Shown here: positions 1 through 8,976 of the stretch, piece by piece
How positions within the stretch are numbered: the first letter of the stretch is position 1
Layout of the letters: every line of letters begins with the position of its first letter
Assembly: GCA_003260025.2 (NCBI GenBank)
Contig: QFZU02000066.1
Coordinates: forward strand, 1 to 37,668
DNA: 37,668 nucleotides
Source of the DNA: Microbispora triticiradicis
GTDB taxonomy: Bacteria; Actinomycetota; Actinomycetes; Streptosporangiales; Streptosporangiaceae
Direction: 5' to 3'
Program-made: the position numbers and the translations under genes
Notes under the pieces: model-generated
Databases searched by the model: none
What the model saw: only the letters and a program-made list of their open reading frames with translations
What the model was told of the DNA's origin: nothing

Positions 1-43
1 CGCGGCGGAGGCGCTCGCCGGGGCGGCACGGTCGCCCGACCCG

Positions 44-880
44 GTGACCCGCCGGCGGGCGGCCTGGGCGCGCCGGGCGATCGCCGCCCTGCCGGTCATG
101 CCGCGATTCCCCTCGCGGCTTGCGGGGGACGGGGGAGACCGGCTGGCGGTGCATGTCGTCGTCCCCGATCCGGCGCTGCCGGGCCGCGTGGAGACGAGGC
201 CGCTGGTCAACGGCCGGCCGGTCGTCGCGCGGGCGTTCCGCAAGGGCCGGCCCTACCCGCCGGAGCACGTGCTCGGCAGCTTGGAGGCGACCGAGGAGGT
301 CCGGGAGGTGCGGCTGGCCGAGGCGTACTGCACCGAGGGGTGCTGTGGGGCCCTCTATGTCACGATCGTCCGTGACGGTGACACGGTCGTCTGGCGCGGC
401 TGGCGCGACCCCGATTCGCCGGCGGTCGAGCTGGAGCCGTTCCGCTTCGGCGCCGGCTCCTACGACGAGGTCGTCGCCCGGGCCGTGGACGATCACGGCT
501 GGGAGTGGCCCGCCCGTACGGTGGCCCGTGAGGTGCGTCGCTCGCTGCGCGAGGATCCCGGCCTCCTGGCGGCGTGGGAGTGCGAAGCGGGCGGAACTTA
601 CGCGGAGGCCGACCGGCGGGACGAGATCCAGGTCGTCTTCTGGCATCCGCGTGAGCCGTCGGCCGACGGGGAGGATCAGCCGGACGACGAGCCGTGGGTG
701 CTGCTTCAGTGGACCGTCCTCATCGACGACACGGACGCGGGCGACCAGGCGGCGCGTCTGGTGGACTGGCTGCGCGGCAACGACCCCAGGCCCCACGCCA
801 GGATCGTCGGCGGCAGCCCGGAGTTCGCGGAGAGGCTCGGTCTCCGCTGGCCGGACTGGGACGACGACTACGAGGAGTGA
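44..880 (+). CDS. Hypothetical protein, 5' end uncertain (may begin outside the window)
   Basis: The reading frame is open from base 2, so the true start may lie upstream of the window. GTG at 44 and ATG at 98 are internal candidates; the ATG start would give about 260 aa beginning MPRFPSRLAGD. The protein is acidic and soluble-looking, with no signal peptide or membrane segment. A cysteine motif, CTEGCCGALYV, lies near residue 100 and could bind a metal or form a disulfide. The C-terminus is strongly acidic (DWDDDYEE). I do not recognise a characterised family and assign no function. The stop falls only a few bases from the converging end of the decayed DUF2079 gene on the other strand. Confidence 0.6.
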   Translation: MTRRRAAWARRAIAALPVMPRFPSRLAGDGGDRLAVHVVVPDPALPGRVETRPLVNGRPVVARAFRKGRPYPPEHVLGSLEATEEVREVRLAEAYCTEGCCGALYVTIVRDGDTVVWRGWRDPDSPAVELEPFRFGAGSYDEVVARAVDDHGWEWPARTVAREVRRSLREDPGLLAAWECEAGGTYAEADRRDEIQVVFWHPREPSADGEDQPDDEPWVLLQWTVLIDDTDAGDQAARLVDWLRGNDPRPHARIVGGSPEFAERLGLRWPDWDDDYEE

Positions 881-1526
881 GCGCCGTCCGGGGTGCACCG
901 GTGGGGTGTCAGGTCGGGTGTGGCGGATCCCGGCGAGGCGGCATGGAGCACCAGGTAGCCGTCGTTGTCGTACAGCTGCTCGTAGCCGCAGTCGCGCAGC
1001 AGCTGTACGTCGGCCATCTGGGCCGTCCGCGACGAGAACATCGGCTGCGGGCCGCCGGTGTCCGCGATCACCCAGGGAGCGCGTAACGGCATGTCACGCC
1101 AGATCACGACCTTGGCGCGGGAGGTGAGGGCTGGGCCGAGCTGGTTGGCGGCCTCGACGAGCGCGCCGTCCGGAATCAGGGCGGCCGCCCCGGCGGGCGG
1201 CCTCCTGGCGCGGGGTCCCGGAGTAGAACGACGGGCCGAACAGAGTACGCAAGGCGAACTGCGGTATCGACGCGACGGCCGCGATCGCCCCCGTTGTGTG
1301 CCCAGTAAAGCGGCCCGAGCAGGGCGAGAATCGGCGAGACGTGGTCACTGAAAATCGGCAGGGGAACGCCGATGTGGTTCCACTGACCCTTGACGAGCGA
1401 GCCGGGCAGCATGAATTCCGCGTAGCCGCGCACCACCTGGTCGAAGATGACGAGGTCGTAGACGCCGCTCCGGAAGGTGTGCAGCTCGACGAGCCCGAGA
1501 GTGGCGTAGGCGACCCCTGCGATCAT
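868..1526 (-). pseudogene. Decayed DUF2079 multi-pass membrane protein gene
   Basis: Three minus-strand pieces in different frames match the order of DUF2079 membrane proteins. From 1526 downward, an N-terminal piece carries FRSGVYDLVIFDQVVRGYA and SDHVSPILALLGPLYWAH, the family's hallmark opening. A frame change near 1290-1300 then leads into IPQFALRTLFGPSFYSGTPRQEA. A second change near 1190 leads into ALIPDGALVEAANQLGP and WVIADTGG...YEQLYDNDGYLVLHAA, the usual C-terminal soluble part. Together they span about 215 codons against more than 400 for intact members, so most of the central membrane region has been deleted as well. The remnant stop (TAG, 868-870) overlaps the end of the preceding plus-strand gene. 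Loss of function is clear; the ancestral role in the family is unknown. Confidence 0.8.
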
Positions 1527-1623
1527 TAGCGGGACACGGGACCGTTCACATCGCCGAACAATGCGATTCGTATACGGGCCAGGCTCTTATTCAATTATTA
1601 GTAGGACTGATAAGCGTGCCAGG

Positions 1624-3156
1624 TCAGGTGGCGGTGCAGCTGATCGGGGACGGGACCCGGTTGGCGCCGGACCAGCTCGCGTTGAAGCCGGCCGTCGTCG
1701 AGGCGTTCGGGGCCAGCGCACCGTTGTACGTCTCGTTGGCGACCGTCACCGCGGCGCCCGACTGGGTGAAGCGGCCGCTCCAGGACTGCGTGACGCGCTG
1801 GCCGTCGGGGAAGGCGAAGGTGACGGTCCACGACGTGATGGCCGCCGTCCCTGAGTTGCGCACCGCGAGCTCGCCCTGGAACCCGCCCTGCCACTGGTTC
1901 ACGATCCGGTACGTCGCGGAGCACGCGCGCGGGCCGGCCGACGGGCTCGCGGACGGGCTGACGGAAGGGCTGACCGACGGGCTCGGCGACGCGGAGGGGC
2001 TGCGCGACGGCGAGGCCGAAGGGCTGGGAGAGGGGCTGGGCGACGAGCCGCCGGCGGGCGGGACGCGGAGGATCCGGTCGTCGTTCGCGGCGGGGGTCCC
2101 CCTGCCGTCGCGGTTGCTCGTGCCGACCCAGAGCCACCCGTCCGGCCCGACGGCCACGGCGCGCAGCCGGCCGTACGTGCCCTGGAACTCGGCCACCGGG
2201 TTGCCGGTCCTGCTGCCGCCGCTGACCGGCACCGTCCACAGCCGCTTCCCGGCCAGGGCGCCGGCGAAGAGCGTGCCGTTGGCGTACGCCAGGCCGCTGG
2301 GCGACGCCTCGGACGTGCTCCAGGTGACGATGGGGTTGCGGAAGCGCGAGTCGGTGCAGACGCCCTCGCAGGTGGGCCAGCCGTAGTTGCCGCCGGGGAC
2401 GATGTAGTTGAGCTCGTCCCAGGTGTTCTGGCCGAACTCGCTGGCGTACAGCCGTCCGCCCTCGTCCCAGGCGAGCCCCTGGACGTTGCGGTGGCCGTAG
2501 CTGTACACGCGCGAGCCGTACGGGTTGTCCGGCGGCACGCTGCCGTCGGGCCGCATCCGCAGGATCTTGCCGCCCAGGCTGTTCAGGTTCTGCGCGTTGG
2601 CGGAGGTGCCGGCGTCGCCCGTGGAGAGGTACAGCATGCCGTCGGGGCCGAACGCGATCCGCCCGCCGTCGTGGAACTGGGCCTTCGGCACGCCGGAGAG
2701 AAGCACCTGCTGCGTCTGCGGGGCGTTCAGCCTGAACCTGACCAGCCGGTTGTCGGACGCGGCGGTGAAGTAGGCGTAGACCCACTGGTCCTCGGCGTAG
2801 GTGGGGGAGACCGCGATGCCGAGCAGGCCCGCCTCTCCGCCGGGCGACACGTTCGGGACGGTCGCCACCCGTACGGGCGACGAACCGGGACGCACCTGCA
2901 TGATGTTCGCCGTGTCGCGTTCGGAGACGAGGGCGCTGCCGTCCGGGAGGAAGGTCAGTCCCCAGGGCGTCTGCAGGCCCGTGGCGGCGACCTGGGCCCG
3001 CGTGAAGTCGAACCCGCCGGTCGCGGCCACCGCCGCCGTCGGGCGGGCCGTGACGAACGCGGCGCCGGCGGCCAGCGCGGCGACGGCGGTCGCGAGCGCC
3101 ACGGTGGGACGTGCCCTGAGACACGCGCTGAGACGCTCGGTGAGACGCTTGGACAT
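1624..3156 (-). CDS. Secreted PQQ-type sugar dehydrogenase with C-terminal CBM2
   Basis: The 510-aa protein starts at ATG 3156, with GGGAG six bases upstream. The longer frame to 3255 has no better ribosome site. A signal peptide (KRLTERLSACLRARP then a hydrophobic stretch, TAAVAA) is followed by a glucose/sorbosone dehydrogenase six-bladed propeller, roughly residues 45-365. Visible motifs are GGEAGLLGIAVSP, FHDGGRIAFGPDGMLYLSTGDAG-type blades, YGHRNVQGLAWDEGG and FGQNTWDELN...GGNYGW. The His in FHDGGR is the expected catalytic base. A Pro/Ser-rich linker (about 367-410) joins it to a roughly 100-residue bacterial type 2 cellulose-binding module starting CSATYRIVNQW and ending near a matching Cys. 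The inferred role is extracellular oxidation of aldoses or pyranoses close to cellulose, with PQQ as cofactor. The family is secure; substrate and cofactor occupancy are not shown. Confidence 0.92.
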   Translation of the reverse strand: MSKRLTERLSACLRARPTVALATAVAALAAGAAFVTARPTAAVAATGGFDFTRAQVAATGLQTPWGLTFLPDGSALVSERDTANIMQVRPGSSPVRVATVPNVSPGGEAGLLGIAVSPTYAEDQWVYAYFTAASDNRLVRFRLNAPQTQQVLLSGVPKAQFHDGGRIAFGPDGMLYLSTGDAGTSANAQNLNSLGGKILRMRPDGSVPPDNPYGSRVYSYGHRNVQGLAWDEGGRLYASEFGQNTWDELNYIVPGGNYGWPTCEGVCTDSRFRNPIVTWSTSEASPSGLAYANGTLFAGALAGKRLWTVPVSGGSRTGNPVAEFQGTYGRLRAVAVGPDGWLWVGTSNRDGRGTPAANDDRILRVPPAGGSSPSPSPSPSASPSRSPSASPSPSVSPSVSPSASPSAGPRACSATYRIVNQWQGGFQGELAVRNSGTAAITSWTVTFAFPDGQRVTQSWSGRFTQSGAAVTVANETYNGALAPNASTTAGFNASWSGANRVPSPISCTAT

Positions 3157-3366
3157 CGATGCTCCCGGGACGGCGGGCCGCCGTGCGGCTCGTGAACCCT
3201 GCGGCTGCCTTCGATCGCGTGCAGCCGCCTGCCACTGCGGGACCATGGAATCCACATCGTCGCGCCCGGATCAACCGCGAGGCCGATGTCTTTCGGTGTC
3301 GCCCCTCTGATCAGCGCCTACGATGGGCGCCCGCGCGCGGGGCGCCCCGGAGTGCGGGAAACTTTC

Positions 3367-4350
3367 ATGGTGGCACAAGGCTCCGGCAAGTCCCTCACAA
3401 GTCACTCAACGTACAAATGCGACGTGAACGACTACGAAATCCGGCGGCCGGCGGTCGCCGACGCGGCGACCGTGCACGAACTGGTCGCCGAGCACGACAT
3501 CGAGGTGACCGGCAGGCCCGACTGGACGCTCGATGACATCGCCGACACCCTGAAGGAGCTCGACCTGGACCACGACAGCTGGCTGGTCCGCTCGGACGGG
3601 CGGCTACTCGGCTGGGGCTACGCCAGGCGCAACGGCGCCAGCGAGAACGTCGACATCGACGTGCAGGCGCGGGAGCCCGGCGCGGCCGCCCTCCTGTGGG
3701 ACATGGCGCTCGGCCGGGCCGCCGATCTCGCCCGCGAGGCGGGGCACGACCACGCGGTGGTGGACATCAGCCTCTACGAGCAGGACAAGGCCATGCGCGA
3801 GGCCGCCGAGCGGCGCGGCTTCGCCCCCGCCACCAGCTTCCACCGCATGCGGGCCGACCACTCCGGCGTACGGCCGGTGTTCCTGCCCGGGGTCGGGGTC
3901 GAGGCCGGCGCCCCCGGGCGCGAGGCGGTGCTCCGGACGGCCCATCGGGTGCACCAGGAGGGCTTCGCCGAGCACTTCGGGTTCGTGCCGAAGACGTTCG
4001 AGGAGTGGACCGCCGAGATGGAGTCGTCCAGCGCGAACGACTGGGGGCAGCTTCTGCTGGCCCACGTCCACGGCGAGCCGGCGGCGATGCTGCTCGGGAC
4101 CGACCATTTCGTGTCCGACGAGAACTGCGGATATGTCCGCACGCTCGCGGTGCGGCCCGGTTTCCGCGGCCACGGCCTCGGGAAGCTGCTGCTCAGCAGA
4201 GCCTTCGCCGCCGACGAGCGGCGGGGGCGGGTGGGGACGATCCTGCACGTCGACTCCAACAACGTCACCCCGGCGCTCGGCCTGTACGAGTCGGTCGGCA
4301 TGCGGCCGGTCCTGGTCATCGACGTCTGGCGGGCCGTCGTCCGCCGGTGA
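3367..4350 (+). CDS. Tandem GNAT acetyltransferase (mycothiol-synthase-like architecture)
   Basis: Two GNAT folds lie in series. The N-terminal half (about residues 20-175) is degenerate. The C-terminal half carries the acetyl-CoA pyrophosphate-loop motif VRPGFRGHGLGKLLLSRAF and the closing LGLYESVGM segment. This two-domain layout resembles MshD, but no mshD context is present, so I give only the family. The start is uncertain: ATG 3367 has GGGAA seven bases upstream, while GTG 3424 (VNDYEIRRP) begins exactly at the first GNAT strand but lacks a ribosome site. A TACGAT element at 3319-3324 could be the -10. The gene is followed 73 bp later by gdhA in the same direction. It probably acetylates a small amine or amino acid. 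Confidence 0.85.
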   Translation: MVAQGSGKSLTSHSTYKCDVNDYEIRRPAVADAATVHELVAEHDIEVTGRPDWTLDDIADTLKELDLDHDSWLVRSDGRLLGWGYARRNGASENVDIDVQAREPGAAALLWDMALGRAADLAREAGHDHAVVDISLYEQDKAMREAAERRGFAPATSFHRMRADHSGVRPVFLPGVGVEAGAPGREAVLRTAHRVHQEGFAEHFGFVPKTFEEWTAEMESSSANDWGQLLLAHVHGEPAAMLLGTDHFVSDENCGYVRTLAVRPGFRGHGLGKLLLSRAFAADERRGRVGTILHVDSNNVTPALGLYESVGMRPVLVIDVWRAVVRR

Positions 4351-4379
4351 GACGGTCTTTCTCACAACTTCGACATCGC

Positions 4380-4385
4380 TACAGT
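4380..4385 (+). promoter_or_regulatory. Possible -10 element for gdhA
   Basis: TACAGT lies 38 bases before the gdhA start, in the 73-bp gap after the GNAT gene. No convincing -35 is visible at the right distance, so this is only a candidate. Confidence 0.3.
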
Positions 4386-4387
4386 GA

Positions 4388-5765
<1,378 letters not shown>

Positions 5766-5767
<2 letters not shown>

Positions 5768-5784
5768 GCACTCACCGAGTGCTC
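5766..5784. terminator. Bidirectional hairpin spanning the stops of gdhA and the MFS gene
   Basis: GAGCACTC, a 3-base loop ACC, then GAGTGCTC: a perfect 8-bp stem. Its left arm begins inside the gdhA stop codon (5765-5767) and its right arm enters the stop codon of the convergent MFS gene (5783-5785). It probably serves as a compact terminator for both transcripts; no T-tract follows on either side. Confidence 0.65.
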
Positions 5785-7180
5785 ATCGGTTGACCCGGCG
5801 GGTGCGCAGGAGGGGAAGCGCGAACCCGCCCGCAGCCAGCGACACCGCGGCCAGCCACAGCGATGTCACCGTGGCGGCGTGCGTGGACGGGGCGAGGCTG
5901 AGGAACAGCGTGCCGAAGACGGCCACGCCGACGACCTGGCCGAGCTGGAGCATCATCGCCAGCAGGCCGCTGGCGTCGGCCGCGTCGGCGGGCGCGACCC
6001 GGGCCAGCGCCACCGCCATGAGCGGGCTGAACGTGCCCGCCATGCCGGCCCCGATGGCCACGAAGCTGATCTCCAGCAGCGGCTCGCCGTGGCCGCCGCC
6101 GGCCAGCGCCGCCGCCAGGGCCAGCTCGCCTGCGGCGGTGACGACGGCGGACGCGACGATCATCGGCCGGTGCAGGCTGGCCGGCAGCCGCTTCCAGTTG
6201 AGGCTGGTCAGCCCGAAGGCGGCGGCCGCGGGGATGAACAGGCAGCCCGCCCGCAGGGCGCTGTCGCCGAGGTCGCCCTGCAGGTGGAGGGCCATGGCGA
6301 ACAGCCAGCCGCCGTACGCCGCCATGACGAGGAAGATGCCGGACGCGGCGACGGCCACCCCGGGGGCGCGCAGCAGGCGGCCGGGGACGAGCGGATGCGC
6401 CGCACGCCGCTCCACAAGCAGGAACGCGCAGAACGCGAGAACCGACAGGCCCATCGCGACCCACCCCCACAGCGGCCAGTCCTCCTCGTGGCCGAGCACG
6501 AGCGGCACGACCAGCAGGCAGACCGCGAGCGACAGGGTGACCAGGCCGGGCACGTCGAGCCCCTGCTCACGCCGCACGTGTGCGGCGGGCAGCGTCCGGG
6601 CGCCGACGGCCAGCAGCGCGAGCCCGATCGGCACGTTGACCAGGAAGACCGGCCGCCAGGCCGTGCCGAACAGGTCGGCGGTCACCAGCAGCCCACCGAG
6701 CACCTGGCCGACGACCGCGCCGACCGAGATGACCGTGGCGTAGACGCCGAGCGCCCGCCCCCGTGTGGCGCCGTCGAAGGTGATCTGGATCAGGCTGAGC
6801 ACCTGGGGCACCATCAGGGCGGCTCCCGCGCCCTGCACCAGCCGGAAGGCGATCAGCACGCCGGTCGACGGGGCGAGCCCGCACATCAGCGACGCGGCCG
6901 TGAACACCGCGAGCCCGGTGAGGAACAGCCGCCGGTAGCCGAGCAGCCCGCCGAGGCGTGCCCCGGTGATCAGCAGCATCGCGTACGCCACGGTGTAGCC
7001 GGAGATGACGAGTTGCAGTCCAGAGCCGGTGGCCCCGAGGTCGGCGCGCATCGTGGGCGCGGCGACGTTGACGATGGTGGCGTCGAGGACGGCCATGAAC
7101 TGCCCCGCCAGGATGACGGTGAGCAGCAGACTCGGCGAGGTTCGCCGCGCGGCCGGCGCGCGGGTGGTGACAGTGGTCAT
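5783..7180 (-). CDS. MFS exporter, DHA2 (EmrB/QacA-like) family
   Basis: The 465-aa integral membrane protein has about 12-14 hydrophobic helices. Near its start it has the DHA2 signature AVLDATIVNVAAPTMRADLG, followed by a Gly/Arg-rich loop (GARLGGLLGYRRLFL) and the FRLVQGAGAALMVPQVLSLI segment typical of drug-proton antiporters. I start at ATG 7180 (MTTVTTRAP); the frame runs open further upstream but those residues would cross the divergent regulator gene. The ribosome site is weak. It is divergently transcribed from an XRE/MmyB-type regulator across about 100 bp holding repeated operator-like sites, so substrate-responsive control by that neighbour is likely. The substrate is unknown. Confidence 0.9.
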   Translation of the reverse strand: MTTVTTRAPAARRTSPSLLLTVILAGQFMAVLDATIVNVAAPTMRADLGATGSGLQLVISGYTVAYAMLLITGARLGGLLGYRRLFLTGLAVFTAASLMCGLAPSTGVLIAFRLVQGAGAALMVPQVLSLIQITFDGATRGRALGVYATVISVGAVVGQVLGGLLVTADLFGTAWRPVFLVNVPIGLALLAVGARTLPAAHVRREQGLDVPGLVTLSLAVCLLVVPLVLGHEEDWPLWGWVAMGLSVLAFCAFLLVERRAAHPLVPGRLLRAPGVAVAASGIFLVMAAYGGWLFAMALHLQGDLGDSALRAGCLFIPAAAAFGLTSLNWKRLPASLHRPMIVASAVVTAAGELALAAALAGGGHGEPLLEISFVAIGAGMAGTFSPLMAVALARVAPADAADASGLLAMMLQLGQVVGVAVFGTLFLSLAPSTHAATVTSLWLAAVSLAAGGFALPLLRTRRVNR

Positions 7181-7202
7181 GGCGGCAACGATGCGGCCGT
7201 CG

Positions 7203-7236
7203 CGATACCGGTAACGAGAGCCTGCCGATACTGGTA
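7203..7236. promoter_or_regulatory. Paired operator-like repeats between MFS and XRE genes
   Basis: CGATACCGGTA (7203-7213) and CGATACTGGTA (7226-7236) match at 10 of 11 positions and are 23 bp apart, about two helical turns. The core TACCGGTA is a perfect palindrome and TACTGGTA a near one. They sit in the divergent intergenic region and are a plausible binding site for the adjacent XRE regulator. A TTGCCA hexamer on the minus strand (7253-7248) might be the -35 of the exporter gene. Confidence 0.5.
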
Positions 7237-7282
7237 CTGACACCACCTGGCAACGCGGGCGCGCACTCGCCAAAATAGGGAG

Positions 7283-8170
7283 GTGACGACGGGGATTCGC
7301 ACCAGGAACACCAGGCGTGAGGAGCTCGCGGCCTTCCTGCGCAGCAGGCGCGAGCGGATCCGGCCCGAGGACGTCGGCTTGCCGCCCGGCCTGCGCCGCC
7401 GTACACCGGGCCTGCGGCGGGAGGAGGTCGCCCAGCTCGCGGGTGTGGGCGTGACCTGGTACACCTGGCTGGAGCAGGGCCGCCCCATCAACGCGTCGGT
7501 GCAGGTGCTCGACGCCATCGCCCGTACGCTGCGGCTGGACGCGGCCGAGCGGGAGCACCTCTACCGGCTGGCGGACCTGCCGGAGATCGCCGATCCGGCG
7601 GGCGACGGGGAAGGCCTCGACGCCGAGGTGCACACGATCCTGCGCCAGCTCGACCCGCTGCCCGCGTGCGTCTACAGCGGGCGTTACGACCTGCTCGCCT
7701 GGAACGCCGCCTACGGCACGATCTTCGCGTCCGTGGTCGATCGGCCACGGCTCGAGCGTAACGTCCTGTGGCGGGTGTTCACCATGCCGGACTGCTGCTG
7801 CCCGCTCGTGAACAAGGACGAGGAACTCCCGCAGATGGTCGCGACGTTGCGGGCGGCCTTCGGCAGGCATGTGGGAGAGCCGGCTTGGACGGGCTTCGTC
7901 ACCCGGCTGTCGGCGGCCAGCCCGGAGTTCGCCCGAATGTGGGCGATGCATGAGGTGGCCAGACCGGGCGTCCGGATGAAGCTGTTCAAGCACTCGTCGG
8001 TGGGTCTGATCCGCCTGACGTCCACCAGCATGGCGCTGGCCGCGCCGCCGGAGACCCGCATCGTGGTCTACACGCCCATGGACGACGAGAGCAGGCAGCG
8101 GATCGAATGGCTGGAGGCCCATCCGGAGGTCGCCCACTGCCCGCTGCATGGGGAGCCCGTCCGCGGGTAA
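7283..8170 (+). CDS. XRE-family regulator with MmyB-like ligand-binding domain
   Basis: A 295-aa two-domain regulator. Residues about 12-80 form the helix-turn-helix domain with the family opening REELAAFLRSRRERIRPEDVGL, then RTPGLRREEVAQLAGVGVTWYTWLEQG. The rest, containing PACVYSGRYDLLAWNAAY and ending VVYTPMDDESRQRIEWL, matches the MmyB-like PAS-type sensor domain that binds fatty-acid-like ligands in studied members. The start is odd: the GGAGG at 7279-7283 runs straight into GTG 7283, leaving no spacer, while CAAAAT sits six bases upstream as a leaderless-type -10. No later start fits. It probably represses or activates the divergent exporter and itself. Confidence 0.9.
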   Translation: MTTGIRTRNTRREELAAFLRSRRERIRPEDVGLPPGLRRRTPGLRREEVAQLAGVGVTWYTWLEQGRPINASVQVLDAIARTLRLDAAEREHLYRLADLPEIADPAGDGEGLDAEVHTILRQLDPLPACVYSGRYDLLAWNAAYGTIFASVVDRPRLERNVLWRVFTMPDCCCPLVNKDEELPQMVATLRAAFGRHVGEPAWTGFVTRLSAASPEFARMWAMHEVARPGVRMKLFKHSSVGLIRLTSTSMALAAPPETRIVVYTPMDDESRQRIEWLEAHPEVAHCPLHGEPVRG

Positions 8171-8180
8171 AGCCGCAGTC

Positions 8181-8552
8181 ATGGCCTGTCGTATCAGTGA
8201 ACTCGTCGTCGACTGTCACGACCCCGAGCGGCTCGCCGCGTTCTGGTGCGAGGTGCTCGGCTTCGAGGTCCTCCAGCGCACGGACGGGTGGATCGAGATC
8301 GGCCCGCCGGGCGTGGGCTTCGGCGGCCTCCAGCCGACGCTCGTCTTCGCGCCCGTGCCGGAGCGCAAGCGCGGCAAGCTGCGCCTGCACATCGACGTCA
8401 ACCCCACCGACCGCGACCAGGAGGACGAGCTGGACCGCCTGCTGAAGCTCGGCGCCGTACGGGCCGACGTGGGCCAGACCGGCGAGGAGCAGTGGCATGT
8501 GCTCGCCGACCCCGAGGGCAACGAGTTCTGCCTGCTGCGCCGCCGCCTGTGA
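8181..8552 (+). CDS. VOC (glyoxalase-like) family protein
   Basis: The 123-aa single-module VOC protein has the usual opening ISELVVDCHDPERLAAFWCEVLGFEV and closing WHVLADPEGNEFCLLRRR. The VVDC/RLHIDV/EFCLL strands provide candidate metal or substrate ligands (H131-type position in LRLHIDV, E in GNEFC). Start ATG 8181 is 10 bases after the XRE stop; the frame also opens at 8148 within the previous gene. No strong ribosome site is visible, so translation may be coupled to the upstream gene. The reaction cannot be deduced: members include dioxygenases, lyases and antibiotic-binding proteins. Confidence 0.85.
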   Translation: MACRISELVVDCHDPERLAAFWCEVLGFEVLQRTDGWIEIGPPGVGFGGLQPTLVFAPVPERKRGKLRLHIDVNPTDRDQEDELDRLLKLGAVRADVGQTGEEQWHVLADPEGNEFCLLRRRL

Positions 8553-8586
8553 CCTTCCGGCGGGCCGATGCGGTAGCGTCCGGAGC

Positions 8587-8949
8587 GTGGCGAGGATCTT
8601 CACGCTGGACGAGGCCGGGTCGCTGATGCCGGAGGTGCTGGAGCACGCCCGCGCGTTCGTCGCCGTCCGCGCCGACCTCGCGGAGCTCACCCACGACCTG
8701 CGGCAGGCCGGGACCTCCGCTCTGGGCGGCCTCGCCGAGGCCAAGGGCCTGGAGGCGCGGATGGACGAGATCCTGAGCTGGTTCGACGCCGAGGAGATCG
8801 AGATCAAGGGCGTCGCCCCGCTGCTCGTCGACTTCCCCGCCGTGCTCGGCGGTGTGTCCGTACGGCTGTGCTGGCTGGAGGGGGAGACCGCCCTCGGCTG
8901 GTACCACCGCAGCGACCTCGGCTTCCCCGGCCGCCGCCCGCTGCCCTGA
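8587..8949 (+). CDS. DUF2203 family protein
   Basis: The 120-aa cytosolic protein has the DUF2203 pattern: ARIFTLDEAGSLMPEVLEHAR at the N-terminus, a helical middle (GLEARMDEILSWFDAEEIEIKG), and the conserved end VDFPAVLGGVSVRLCWLEGE...GWYHRSDLGFPGRRPL. Function is unknown for the family. GTG 8587 is preceded by TAGCGT at 8574-8579, seven bases away, with no Shine-Dalgarno sequence, as expected of a leaderless actinomycete transcript. It is separated from the VOC gene by 34 bp. Confidence 0.87.
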   Translation: MARIFTLDEAGSLMPEVLEHARAFVAVRADLAELTHDLRQAGTSALGGLAEAKGLEARMDEILSWFDAEEIEIKGVAPLLVDFPAVLGGVSVRLCWLEGETALGWYHRSDLGFPGRRPLP

Positions 8950-8976
8950 CCCCAGGGCTGAGGCGGGCGGCGAGGC

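Noticed and set aside
5783-8182. 799-aa minus-strand open frame covering the MFS gene and beyond
   Set aside because: Only the part up to 7180 has MFS character. The upstream extension is antisense to the XRE regulator gene and has low-complexity composition.
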